Origin: CAWVSB01 sp036960375
GTDB taxonomy: Bacteria; Pseudomonadota; Gammaproteobacteria; Pseudomonadales; CAWVSB01
Reading direction: 5' to 3'
DNA: 64,000 bases
Assembly (NCBI GenBank): GCA_036960375.1
Contig: JBALVY010000005.1
Coordinates: forward strand, 124,001-188,000
The notes under the pieces were generated by a model. It had not been told where the DNA came from. It ran no database searches and worked only from the letters and a program-made list of their open reading frames with translations. The position numbers and the translations under genes were made by a program. Below, piece by piece: positions 35,981 through 45,800 of this stretch. Numbering within the stretch: the stretch's first letter is position 1; each line of letters opens with the position of its first letter.

Positions 35981-37321
35981 CTAGCTGACGGTTGCGGTAA
36001 AGTCGCCATCGGTGACGGTGATATTAATGTCCTGTCCTGCTTCAACCTTATCTTTACTGCTAATGATATTCATCTCTTTATCACGGACGATGGCATAACC
36101 GCGCCCCAGTGTTGCCAGCGGACTTACGGCATGCAACTGTCCTGCAAGGTTTTCCATTTTGGCTTTATGCTTGTTGAGCTGCGTATTGAAAGCGCGATTG
36201 TTTCGCAGACTGATGGCTTGCAGTTTCTCGCGCGCAGGAGCAATTTGCTTTTCCGGGTGGCTATGGAATAGACGATGGGTGGCGTTGCCCAACTGCTGAC
36301 GCCTACGCTCTAATTGCTGATTGAAACTACGCTGTATGCGTAATTCCAGTTCGTCCAGTCGTTGAGCCTGCTCACGTATTCGTTGGCCCGGATGTTTTAG
36401 TCGTTTGCTTAGTTGCTGTAGTGCACGTTGTTCTTTATTGAGCAGTCTTTGCAGTGTTTGCTCTAATTGCTGTCTTCGAGAAATAAACTTCGCTTTCAGC
36501 TGGCTTTGTTCAGGTGTTAACAACTCGGCCGCCGCTGACGGAGTGGCGGCTCTGGCATCGGCAACAAAATCGGCAATGCTAAAATCCACTTCGTGACCCA
36601 CTGCGCTGACAATAGGCAGCTCGCTTTCACGAATCGCGCTGGCCACTGTCCGTGTATTAAAACACCACAGGTCTTCGAGCGAACCGCCTCCGCGACCGAC
36701 TATCAATGCCTCCAGCGGAGGGCTTAATTGGCTGGACAGCGCATTGGCTGTGCGAATCGCTTGAGCAATTTCATGTTCGGCTTGCGTGCCTTGCACTGTA
36801 GTGGGGAAAACGGTGATTGCGGTAGACGGAAAGCGCCGTCGGCTAACCGTCAGTATGTCGTGCAGCGCCGCACCGCTGGCAGATGTTACAACACCAATGT
36901 GGGCAGGCATGGTGGGCAGAGGTTTTTTATATTCGGCACTAAACCAGCCTGCCCCAGCCAATTCCGCTTTGAGTTGTTCGAAGGCCTGCTGCAGAGCGCC
37001 CACGCCTTCCGGTTCCATGTGCTCGACTATCAGTTGGTAGTCACCACGAGCTTCGTAGAGGCTCAGTCTGGCCCTGACGACGATTTGCATGCCAGCTTCG
37101 GGGGTGAACTTCAGTAGTCGATTGCGACCTTTGAACATGGCGCACCGGACCTGCGCGCCTTTGTCCTTGAGGGTGAAGTACCAGTGACCGGAAGAGGGCT
37201 GGCTGAAATTGGATATTTCACCGCATACCCATGTCTCTGACAGGTGCGTTTCCAGTAGCATTCTGGCTTGACGATTAAGCTGGCTGACGCTGAGAATATC
37301 TTTGCTCGGCTGAGAATTCAT
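35981..37321 (-). CDS. xseA: Exodeoxyribonuclease VII large subunit
   Basis: 446 residues. N-terminal OB-fold (about 10-110, VSQLNRQARMLLETHL, WVCGEISNFSQPSSGHWYFTLKD), catalytic core (about 125-330, IGVVTSASGAALHDIL, EALIVGRGGGSLEDLWCFN, PIVSAVGHEVDFSIADFVAD), and a long coiled-coil C-terminal part with basic Gln-rich helices, ending in a small beta tail (GRGYAIVRDKEMNIISS). With XseB it degrades single-stranded DNA; xseB is not in the window. It is divergent from guaB. Confidence 0.97.
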   Translation of the reverse strand: MNSQPSKDILSVSQLNRQARMLLETHLSETWVCGEISNFSQPSSGHWYFTLKDKGAQVRCAMFKGRNRLLKFTPEAGMQIVVRARLSLYEARGDYQLIVEHMEPEGVGALQQAFEQLKAELAGAGWFSAEYKKPLPTMPAHIGVVTSASGAALHDILTVSRRRFPSTAITVFPTTVQGTQAEHEIAQAIRTANALSSQLSPPLEALIVGRGGGSLEDLWCFNTRTVASAIRESELPIVSAVGHEVDFSIADFVADARAATPSAAAELLTPEQSQLKAKFISRRQQLEQTLQRLLNKEQRALQQLSKRLKHPGQRIREQAQRLDELELRIQRSFNQQLERRRQQLGNATHRLFHSHPEKQIAPAREKLQAISLRNNRAFNTQLNKHKAKMENLAGQLHAVSPLATLGRGYAIVRDKEMNIISSKDKVEAGQDINITVTDGDFTATVS

Positions 37322-37503
37322 ATTTCTACTGTGACAAGTGGGTTGAGAGCTATATTAACGGATTTTGTGGCAAGGGGGCTTGCACTTTCTGGCAATTGGG
37401 CTGCCTGATCCTTAGCTAGGAGATGTGTCTGGCGCTAAAGTCGCAGTAATTCAGCTTTATGAGCCTTTTGAACGGATTTATCCCGCTAATAGACAGTGCT
37501 TTG

Positions 37504-37532
37504 TTTACCCTCGCTACCGCGCCACGTATAAT
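37504..37532 (+). promoter_or_regulatory. Candidate guaB promoter
   Basis: TTTACC and a perfect TATAAT are 17 bases apart, 43 bases before the guaB ATG. It lies inside the frame that extends upstream of guaB, which argues that the extension is untranslated. No PurR-type palindrome is evident next to it. Confidence 0.65.
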
Positions 37533-37575
37533 GTCCGGCTTATCTCAAATTGACCCATTGACAGGTGATTACTCT

Positions 37576-39048
37576 ATGCTGCGAATAGCCCATGAAGCTT
37601 TGACTTTTGATGATGTGTTGTTGGTGCCTGGCTATTCTGAAGTTACTTCAAAAGATGTGTCACTAAAAACGCGTTTAACTCGCGACATTAACCTGAATAT
37701 GCCATTGATTTCAGCTGCAATGGATACCGTTACCGAGCATCGCTTGGCCATTGCGATGGCTCAGGAAGGCGGCATTGGGATTATCCATAAAAGCATGTCT
37801 ATTGAACGACAGGCGGCAGAAGTTCGCAGTGTCAAAAAATACGAGGCTGGCGTAGTAAAAGATCCTATTACAATTTCTGCTTCAGCGACTTTGTCAGAGC
37901 TTTTGGATTTAAAGCGGATTCACAATATCTCTGGTGTACCGGTATTAGAGGGTGAAAATCTGGTCGGTATTATTACCAATCGCGATGTGCTATTTGAGAC
38001 TGATATGTCTGCGCCAGTAAGCTCGATGATGACCGGTACAGACAAATTGGTTACCGTTTCAGAGGGGGCTGATTTTGATTTGGTCAAACAGACTTTACAT
38101 CGCAACAGAGTAGAGAAAGTACTGGTTGTAGATGACGCATTTCACCTCAAGGGCATGATTACCTTAAAGGATATCTCCAAGGCACAGACATTTCCGCACG
38201 CCGCTAAAGATGAGCTGGGTCAACTGCTAGTGGGGGCTTCCGTAGGTACCGGTGCCGATACCGATGATCGGGTTGAGGCGCTTATTAAGGCCGGTGTCGA
38301 CGTATTGGTAGTAGACACGGCTCACGGACACTCACGCAATGTGCTGGAACGAGTGCGTCGTATCAAGACCTTACACCCTGACGCTCAAGTCATTGGCGGC
38401 AACATAGCGACTGCGGCAGCAGCGCTGGCATTAGTCGAGGCCGGTGCTGATGCAGTAAAAGTCGGTATTGGCCCTGGTTCAATATGCACTACGCGTATTG
38501 TCACCGGCATCGGTGTTCCGCAGATCAGCGCGGTAGCAAATGTGGCTGAGGCACTGAAAGATACCGGTATTCCGGTCATAGCCGATGGCGGTGTGCGTTT
38601 TTCAGGCGATATCTCCAAGGCGGTAGTGGCCGGAGCAGATACTATCATGATGGGTAGCATGCTGGCCGGTACCGAAGAGGCGCCAGGTGAAGTAGAGCTA
38701 TATCAGGGCCGTACTTATAAAACTTATCGCGGCATGGGTAGCTTGGGAGCAATGGCACAAACCCAAGGCTCCAGTGATCGGTATTTTCAGAATGCAGAAG
38801 AGGGTATGGAAAAGCTGGTACCCGAGGGAATTGAAGGCCGCGTGCCGTTTAAGGGGCCTTTGTCAGCCATTGTGCATCAAATGATGGGTGGACTACGGGC
38901 CGCTATGGGTTATACCGGTTCACGCAACATGGAAGAGATGCGCACCAAGCCAGAGTTTGTTCGGGTAACGTCTGCCGGTATGCGCGAGAGCCATGTACAC
39001 GACGTCAGTATCACCAAGGAATCTCCCAATTATCCCACTGTTCGTTAA
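37576..39048 (+). CDS. guaB: IMP dehydrogenase
   Basis: 490 residues; oxidises IMP to XMP, the committed step to GMP. Barrel domain with ALTFDDVLLVPGYSEV at the N-terminus, two CBS motifs inserted at about 95-205 (KDPITISASATLSELLDLK, NLVGIITNRDVLFE), catalytic Cys in GIGPGSICTTR, IADGGVRFSGDISKA and the flap with TYRGMGSLGAM. ATG 37576 has AGGTGA seven bases upstream and follows a good promoter. A strong hairpin separates it from guaA. Confidence 0.98.
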   Translation: MLRIAHEALTFDDVLLVPGYSEVTSKDVSLKTRLTRDINLNMPLISAAMDTVTEHRLAIAMAQEGGIGIIHKSMSIERQAAEVRSVKKYEAGVVKDPITISASATLSELLDLKRIHNISGVPVLEGENLVGIITNRDVLFETDMSAPVSSMMTGTDKLVTVSEGADFDLVKQTLHRNRVEKVLVVDDAFHLKGMITLKDISKAQTFPHAAKDELGQLLVGASVGTGADTDDRVEALIKAGVDVLVVDTAHGHSRNVLERVRRIKTLHPDAQVIGGNIATAAAALALVEAGADAVKVGIGPGSICTTRIVTGIGVPQISAVANVAEALKDTGIPVIADGGVRFSGDISKAVVAGADTIMMGSMLAGTEEAPGEVELYQGRTYKTYRGMGSLGAMAQTQGSSDRYFQNAEEGMEKLVPEGIEGRVPFKGPLSAIVHQMMGGLRAAMGYTGSRNMEEMRTKPEFVRVTSAGMRESHVHDVSITKESPNYPTVR

Positions 39049-39063
39049 TTTGAAGGTGGACTG

Positions 39064-39094
39064 AAGAACGGGGCCTTATGCCCCGTTCTTGTTT
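39064..39094 (+). terminator. Intercistronic hairpin between guaB and guaA
   Basis: A perfect 11-base-pair stem, AAGAACGGGGC with GCCCCGTTCTT, loop CTTAT, then GTTT. The T tract is short, so this may be a partial terminator or an mRNA processing/stability element that sets the guaB:guaA ratio. It lies 15 bases after the guaB stop and about 25 before guaA. Confidence 0.7.
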
Positions 39095-39118
39095 CTAACA
39101 GATTGTAAAAGGCAGGCC

Positions 39119-40699
39119 ATGACACAGGATATCCATTCACAGCGTATTTTGATTCTGGACTTTGGGTCACAGTACACGCAGCTCATTGCTCGTCGTGTGC
39201 GTGAGGCGGGGGTTTTTTCAGAAATTAAAGCCTTTGATATGTCAGAAGAAGACATTCGCCAATACCAGCCTTCAGGTATTATTCTTGCAGGCGGGCCCGA
39301 GTCTGTTACTGAAGGTGAATCTCCGCGCGCCCCTGACCTGGTGTTTGAGTTGGGTGTTCCCGTACTCGGCATCTGTTATGGCATGCAGACAATGGCAGAG
39401 CAAATGGGCGGTAAGGTCACAGCATCAGCTGTACACGAATTTGGTTATGCTCAAGTTGCTGTAAAGGGCGACAGCCGTTTATTACACGATATAAGAGATC
39501 ATATTGACCATGACAGTGGCGCATCTTTACTTGATGTATGGATGAGCCATGGTGACAAAGTCACTGAAATGCCTGAAGGCTTCGAACCAATGGCTTCGAC
39601 GGATTCCTGCCCGATAGCCGGCATGTATCATGCAGAAAAAAACTTTTACGGACTCCAGTTTCATCCCGAAGTGACTCACACCCTGCAGGGAGAGCGTATA
39701 TTCCAGCATTTTGTACTGGAAATATGTCAGTGTGATGCTCTCTGGACCCCAGCCCAGATTATTGAAGATGGCATTGAGCGGGTTCGAGCTCAAGTCGGCA
39801 CAAATAAAGTTCTATTGGGTTTGTCAGGCGGGGTAGATTCCTCTGTAGTGGCAGCTTTATTACACAAGGCAATTGGTGACCAATTGACCTGTGTCTTTGT
39901 CGACAACGGCCTGCTGCGGAAGAACGAAGGCGACCAGGTTATGGATATGTTCGCCAAAAATATGGGCGTGCGAGTGATTCGTGTTGATGCCGCTGATTTG
40001 TTTCTGGGTAATCTCGAAGGTGTTAGCGACCCGGAGGCGAAACGTAAAGTCATCGGTAATACGTTTATCGATATATTTGATGAGGAAGCAACCAAACTGC
40101 AGGACGTGAAATGGCTTGCTCAGGGCACCATTTATCCCGATGTTATCGAATCCGCCGCTGCAGCCACAGGCAAGGCCCACGTAATCAAATCCCATCACAA
40201 TGTGGGTGGCCTGCCAGATGATATGGCGCTTGAATTAGTTGAGCCTTTGCGTGAGTTGTTTAAAGACGAAGTGCGCAGGATAGGGCTGGAGCTGGGTTTG
40301 CCTTATGATATGGTTTATCGTCATCCTTTTCCTGGCCCCGGCCTTGGTGTTCGCATCCTTGGTGAAGTTAAAAAAGAGTACGCAGATCTGCTACGTGAGG
40401 CCGACGCGATTTTCCTTGAAGAGTTACACGCGGCCGATTGGTATCACAAAACCAGTCAGGCTTTTGCGGTATTTTTGCCAGTTAAGTCTGTCGGTGTGGT
40501 TGGCGATGCGCGGCGTTACGCCTATGTGATTTCGTTGCGTGCAGTAGAGACCATTGATTTCATGACGGCCCGTTGGGCGCATTTGCCCTACGACCTATTA
40601 GAGCGTGTGTCGAATCGTATTATTAATGAAATCTCCGGTGTCAGCCGTGTTGCCTATGATGTGTCCAGTAAACCGCCAGCTACCATTGAATGGGAGTAA
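39119..40699 (+). CDS. guaA: GMP synthase (glutamine-hydrolysing)
   Basis: 526 residues, XMP to GMP. N-terminal glutaminase domain (ILILDFGSQYTQLIARRVRE, nucleophile in GICYGMQTMAEQMGG, LQFHPEVTHT), ATP-pyrophosphatase domain with P-loop GLSGGVDSSVVAALLHKA, and the C-terminal dimerisation domain with RHPFPGPGLGVRI and the ending PPATIEWE. Follows guaB as in most gammaproteobacteria; tadA starts within or just after its stop. Confidence 0.98.
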   Translation: MTQDIHSQRILILDFGSQYTQLIARRVREAGVFSEIKAFDMSEEDIRQYQPSGIILAGGPESVTEGESPRAPDLVFELGVPVLGICYGMQTMAEQMGGKVTASAVHEFGYAQVAVKGDSRLLHDIRDHIDHDSGASLLDVWMSHGDKVTEMPEGFEPMASTDSCPIAGMYHAEKNFYGLQFHPEVTHTLQGERIFQHFVLEICQCDALWTPAQIIEDGIERVRAQVGTNKVLLGLSGGVDSSVVAALLHKAIGDQLTCVFVDNGLLRKNEGDQVMDMFAKNMGVRVIRVDAADLFLGNLEGVSDPEAKRKVIGNTFIDIFDEEATKLQDVKWLAQGTIYPDVIESAAAATGKAHVIKSHHNVGGLPDDMALELVEPLRELFKDEVRRIGLELGLPYDMVYRHPFPGPGLGVRILGEVKKEYADLLREADAIFLEELHAADWYHKTSQAFAVFLPVKSVGVVGDARRYAYVISLRAVETIDFMTARWAHLPYDLLERVSNRIINEISGVSRVAYDVSSKPPATIEWE

Positions 40700-40701
40700 C
40701 T

Positions 40702-41178
40702 GTGGCGGAGCCTGATGATTTGCATTGGATGCAGGTCGCACTGGAGTTGGCAGCGAAGGCTGCCGCGCTAGGCGAGGTTCCTGTTGGCGCAGTTGTTGTG
40801 CGCGATGGGGAAGTGATCGGCGCCGGATATAACCGACCTATCAGTTCATCTGACCCCTGTGCCCATGCAGAGATCATTGCGTTGCGAGATGCGGCCCAGC
40901 GCGAAGCCAACTATCGTCTGCCAGGGGCGAGTCTCTACGTTACCATTGAGCCTTGCACCATGTGTGCCGGTGCCGCTGTGCATGCGCGAGTAGATCGGGT
41001 TATCTTCGGCGCCACCGAGCCTAAAGCAGGTGTTGTAGTCAGTAATACCAACCTGCTTGCCGCAGATTATCTGAATCATCATCCGCGCTGGTTGGGTGGT
41101 GTGCTGGAGAAAGAGTGTGGTGAGCTGGTGAGCAGTTTTTTTGCCAAACGAAGATTGCAAAAGCGCGAGGCTAAATAG
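40702..41178 (+). CDS. tadA: tRNA-specific adenosine deaminase TadA
   Basis: Deaminates A34 to inosine in tRNA-Arg(ACG); zinc enzyme of 158 residues. The zinc/catalytic signature is DPCAHAEIIALRDA plus EPCTMCAGAAVHARV, with GAVVVRDGEVIGAGYNRP before it. GTG 40702 has GGAG (40693-40696) five bases upstream; an in-frame ATG at 40690, overlapping the guaA stop, lacks a ribosome site but remains possible and would add four residues. Confidence 0.95.
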   Translation: MAEPDDLHWMQVALELAAKAAALGEVPVGAVVVRDGEVIGAGYNRPISSSDPCAHAEIIALRDAAQREANYRLPGASLYVTIEPCTMCAGAAVHARVDRVIFGATEPKAGVVVSNTNLLAADYLNHHPRWLGGVLEKECGELVSSFFAKRRLQKREAK

Positions 41179-41194
41179 TTTTTTATGCGCAGTA

Positions 41195-42700
41195 TTAGAG
41201 CGCGTGTAATCTATTAACCTTGGTTAGCTTTTCAGGCACAAATCGTGCCAGTTGTGTGGGCGGTGGTTTTGTATTTTTAATTTTTTCCTCCCAGGCCAGT
41301 ACATTATAGTAGTGGCGAATTCTTTGTACGTAGACTACCGGCTCGTTGCCGCGAGCATAACCGTGGCGTAATTTACTGTATACCTCCGGTTTTTGCAGTA
41401 ATGGAAGTCGCTGCATGACATCCAGCCATTTGTCCGGATTGCCGCCCTGGCGTTGGGTTAGTACGCGAGCGTCTTCCATGTGCCCCATGCCCACATTATA
41501 AGCGGCAAGGGCAAACCAGGATCGGTCGGGATCTTTTATTCGAGACGGAATACGTCGCTTGATTTTATGGTAATAACGCGTGCCTCCGGAGAGGCTCTGG
41601 CGAGCGTCTATGCGATTTTCGACGCCCATTTCTCGTGCAGTCGCCTGGGTTAACATCATCATGCCCCGCACTCCGGTAGGCGATGTCGCCGTGGGGTTCC
41701 AGTGTGACTCTTGATAAGAGATCGCAGCGAGTAGGCGCCAATCAATATTTTCTTCCTTGGCGACCTGTTTAATAAGCTCTTCATATTCAGGGAATTTTCG
41801 CTCAACATTGCGAGCAAAGGTGAAAGCGCCAATGCGGTCAATATGGGTAGTATGTCCAAAATGCCGTTCAGTCAATTCTTCCAGTCGACCATTTTTTCGG
41901 ATCTCATCAAAGAAAATATCCACTTTTTTCTCGAGTGTTTTATTGCCGTCTTTCAATTGCATCCAAACCAGCGGTTGGGGTTCATTGAGACGAAAGGCGA
42001 TGGTAAGTTGCGGGAAGTAGGCTTTGTTTATTTCATAGTCATGGGAATCCATGACGGTAAAGTCGATGAGTTCCTCGTCTAGCATGCCCAGTATTTCGAA
42101 AGTCTCTGCTTCGTTTGTTTCGGTCCAACTCAACCAGGGATGTTCCTTTTTTAGCCGGCTCAAAGTTTGTGCATGACTGGTGCGCTTACGAACCAGAATG
42201 GATTTGTCTCTCAGTCCTTCGATGTTGCGTGGGCGGCGCGATCCTGATTTGTACAATACGACTTCTGCTGTTTCCAAATAAGGAGGCGAGAACTTATAGT
42301 GCTCTTGTCTTTGTGCGGTACCGGTTAAGCTGGCAGCGGCGATGTCGGCCTGACCGCTATCGAGCAGTTTGAAAAGATCGTTAATCGTTTTGGCCGCCTG
42401 TATCTCCAGTTTAAGACCAATAGATTTACTGAAATCCATGGCCAGTTCGTATTCGAATCCAGAGGGGCCATAATCAGTCTGATAGTAGGTGGTAGGGCTT
42501 ATCAGGGTAACAACTCTGAGCGTGTCGGCGGACCGGGTTTGTTGACTGTTTTCAGGGGGGGCTTCGGTACAGGCGCTAATGCTTAGCAAAACACTTAGAA
42601 AGAGCCAACTTAAGCGCTGGCTCGAATACCGGGGGATATGTATATTGCCTTTCCATTGGCTCAAATCAGTCTCGCTATCCGCTGTATTACGGCCTAGCAT
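41195..42700 (-). CDS. mltF: Membrane-bound lytic murein transglycosylase F
   Basis: 501 residues. A hydrophobic segment ends in the lipobox-like SISAC (about residue 44) after an unusually long 26-residue leader, so a later start is possible though no good one is seen. An extracellular solute-binding-protein type 3 domain follows (about 60-290, VTLISPTTYYQTD, GQADIAAASLT), then an SLT lytic transglycosylase domain (about 300-460) with catalytic Glu in ISYQESHWNP, GVRGMMMLT and AAYNVGMGH. Cleaves peptidoglycan to anhydromuropeptides. It is divergent from purL, in the same place as in Pseudomonas. Confidence 0.95.
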   Translation of the reverse strand: MLGRNTADSETDLSQWKGNIHIPRYSSQRLSWLFLSVLLSISACTEAPPENSQQTRSADTLRVVTLISPTTYYQTDYGPSGFEYELAMDFSKSIGLKLEIQAAKTINDLFKLLDSGQADIAAASLTGTAQRQEHYKFSPPYLETAEVVLYKSGSRRPRNIEGLRDKSILVRKRTSHAQTLSRLKKEHPWLSWTETNEAETFEILGMLDEELIDFTVMDSHDYEINKAYFPQLTIAFRLNEPQPLVWMQLKDGNKTLEKKVDIFFDEIRKNGRLEELTERHFGHTTHIDRIGAFTFARNVERKFPEYEELIKQVAKEENIDWRLLAAISYQESHWNPTATSPTGVRGMMMLTQATAREMGVENRIDARQSLSGGTRYYHKIKRRIPSRIKDPDRSWFALAAYNVGMGHMEDARVLTQRQGGNPDKWLDVMQRLPLLQKPEVYSKLRHGYARGNEPVVYVQRIRHYYNVLAWEEKIKNTKPPPTQLARFVPEKLTKVNRLHAL

Positions 42701-42856
42701 AGCGCCATGATGTCTTGATCACTAGCACTATGCGTTGATGTTAGTGAAATGATAGCTTTCTGTCGGTTAAAGACCGTGTATACGCTCACAATTTGTCTCT
42801 AAATAGAGTAAAATTCGCCGCTTTAATTCCATTAGCCCTATAGGCGATTGACCTAG

Positions 42857-45800
42857 ATGTTGATTTTACGCGGTTCTCCGGCTTTTTCTGCCTTTCGGCA
42901 GCAGAAATTATTTCACCAGTTGGCTCAGATTGCGCCCGTAACAGATATCTATTCCGAGTTTGTACACTTCGTCGATGTGGAAAAGACACTGGACGACCAC
43001 GAGCAAACTGTATTGTCAGGGCTACTGCATTATGGGCCTGCCTTGGAGACACGTGAGCCGAGCGGCGAGTTACTACTAGCCGTGCCACGACCGGGTACCA
43101 TTTCTCCCTGGTCCAGCAAGGCCACCGATATTGCACATAATTGTGATTTGAATAAAGTGTTGCGCATTGAGCGTGGCATTGCTCATTATTTGAGCAGCGA
43201 AAAACCATTGGACGACAGCCAGCGTCAGGCAGTGACTGAACTGTTACACGATCGAATGGTAGAGACGGTATTCGATTCGTTAAATAAGGCCGAGGTATTG
43301 TTTCTTCATACCAAACCCAAGCCGTTTACAACAATCGATATTCTCAGTGGTGGTTGTGATGCCCTGAGTGAGGCCAATACCCGTTTGGGACTGGCTTTAG
43401 CTGATGATGAAATCGATTATTTAGTAGATGCATTCAAAACATTGGGTCGAAACCCTGCCGATGTGGAGCTTATGATGTTTGCTCAGGCAAACTCCGAGCA
43501 TTGCCGGCATAAAATATTCAATGCCAGTTGGTCAATAGACGGAGTCGAGCAAAGCCACTCCTTATTTAAAATGATCAAGAATACCTATGAGTGTGGTGGG
43601 GAAGGTGTGCTTAGTGCCTACGCAGATAATGCATCGGTCGTAGAGGGTAGTCACGCCGGACGATTTTTCCCCGTTCACGAGACCGCAGAATATGCCTATC
43701 ACCAAGAGCCGATCCACCTATTGATGAAGGTGGAGACACATAATCATCCGACGGCAATAGCCCCATTCTCTGGTGCGGGAACTGGCTCAGGCGGCGAAAT
43801 TAGAGACGAAGGGGCGGTGGGCAGAGGCTCCAAACCGAAGGTGGGTTTATCGGGCTATAGTGTGTCCAATTTGCAGATTCCTGATGCAATACAGCCTTGG
43901 GAAGTTTCTTATGGCAAACCAGACCGAATTGTTACCGCACTCGATATCATGATTGAGGGGCCCATAGGTGGTGCTGCATTCAATAATGAATTTGGTCGTC
44001 CCAATATTTGTGGCTATTTTCGAACCTACGAGCAGGCGGCTGTTGGCGCTGCCGGTGTAGAAGTTCGTGGTTACCATAAACCCATCATGATTGCGGGAGG
44101 CTACGGTAATGTTCGCGCCGAGCATGTGGACCAGAATGAATTTGATCCCGGTTGTAAGCTAATAGTACTGGGCGGGCCAGCCATGTTGATAGGCCTGGGC
44201 GGTGGTGCGGCGTCTTCTATGGCCTCGGGTAGTTCGTCGGCAGATTTGGATTTTGCTTCGGTGCAGCGCCAGAATCCGGAAATTGAACGGCGTTGTCAGG
44301 AGGTCATTGATCGATGCTGCGCAATGGGTGAGTCAAACCCGATTACGTTTATTCATGATGTAGGCGCTGGCGGTTTGTCTAATGCCTTACCTGAGTTGGC
44401 GAAAGATGGCGGCTGTGGTGGTGATTTTAATTTGCGTTCGGTGCCCAATGACGAACCGGGTATGTCTCCGCTAGAAATTTGGTGTAATGAGGCTCAGGAG
44501 CGCTACGTTATGGCTGTTACGCCTGCGGACCTGGCCGTTTTTGAGGCAATTTGCGAGCGAGAGCGTTGCCCCTATGCGGTAGTGGGTGAGTCCACGGCCG
44601 AACAGCGTCTCAGGGTTGGGGATACCTATTTTGATAATAATCCCGTTGATTTACCGATGTCGGTATTATTTGGTAAAGCCCCTAAAATGCACCGCGAATT
44701 CGACCGCATCGTAGTACAGCACGAAGCGCTGCAGCTGAATCAGGTTGATCTGAAAAGCGCAGTGCACAGAGTATTGCAGCTTCCCACTGTGGCCAGCAAA
44801 AGCTTTCTGATTACCATAGGCGATCGCAGCGTGACCGGTCAGGTTCACCGTGATCAAATGGTAGGCCCCTGGCAGGTTCCAGTAGCGGATTGTGCGGTTA
44901 CTACCGTGTCTTATGACAGCAATGCCGGTGAAGCAATGTCGATGGGCGAGCGTACACCGCTGGCGATTATTGACGGCCCCGCATCGGGTCGTATGGCTAT
45001 TGGTGAGGCGATTACCAACATTGCAGCAACTCGCATAGCCGCTTTAGCGGATGTCCGATTATCAGCTAACTGGATGTGTGCTGCCGGCCACCCTGGAGAG
45101 GACGAAAAGCTTTACGATACAGTGCGAACCGTTGGAATGGATATGTGCCCCGAGCTCGGTATTACTATTCCGGTAGGCAAAGATTCGATGTCTATGCGAA
45201 CCGCCTGGAACGATCAAGGTGAAGATAAATCGGTTACCTCTCCGTTATCCCTTATTATTTCCGCATTTGCGCCAGTGCTCGATGTTCGCCAGACCGTGAC
45301 ACCTCAATTGCAGGTGGGAACCGAAGATAGCGTATTGTTATTGGTGGATATTGCCAAGGGCCAGCAGCGTTTGGGCGGCTCTTGTTTGGCTCAGGTATAT
45401 CAGCAAACCGGCGATACGTCAGCAGATGTTGATGATGTCAGTAGTTTACGTGGCTTTTTTGAAGCTATGCAGCAGCTGCTAGAGCGCGGTGTAGTGCAGG
45501 CTTACCACGATCGTTCCGATGGTGGTCTTATCGTTACTTTATTAGAAATGGCATTTGCCGGCCATTGTGGCCTGGCAATTGATATTGCCGATTTACCAGA
45601 AGATGATTTAGCCGCTTTATTTAACGAGGAGTTAGGCGCGGTCATTCAAGTAGCGGCGACAAATCTGGATGACGTGCTAGCTGTATTTGAGTCGGTTGGA
45701 TTCACTGGTAGTGTACAGACTATCGGGCGGTCGGAGGCAGGAGACAGCATCCGCATTGCCCGTGATGGTAACAGCCTGTTTGAGGCCAGTCGCAGCGAAT

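Noticed and set aside
37459..37575. Upstream extension of guaB by 39 codons
   Set aside because: It contains the promoter-like TTTACC-17-TATAAT and has no similarity to IMP dehydrogenase; ATG 37576 has its own ribosome site.
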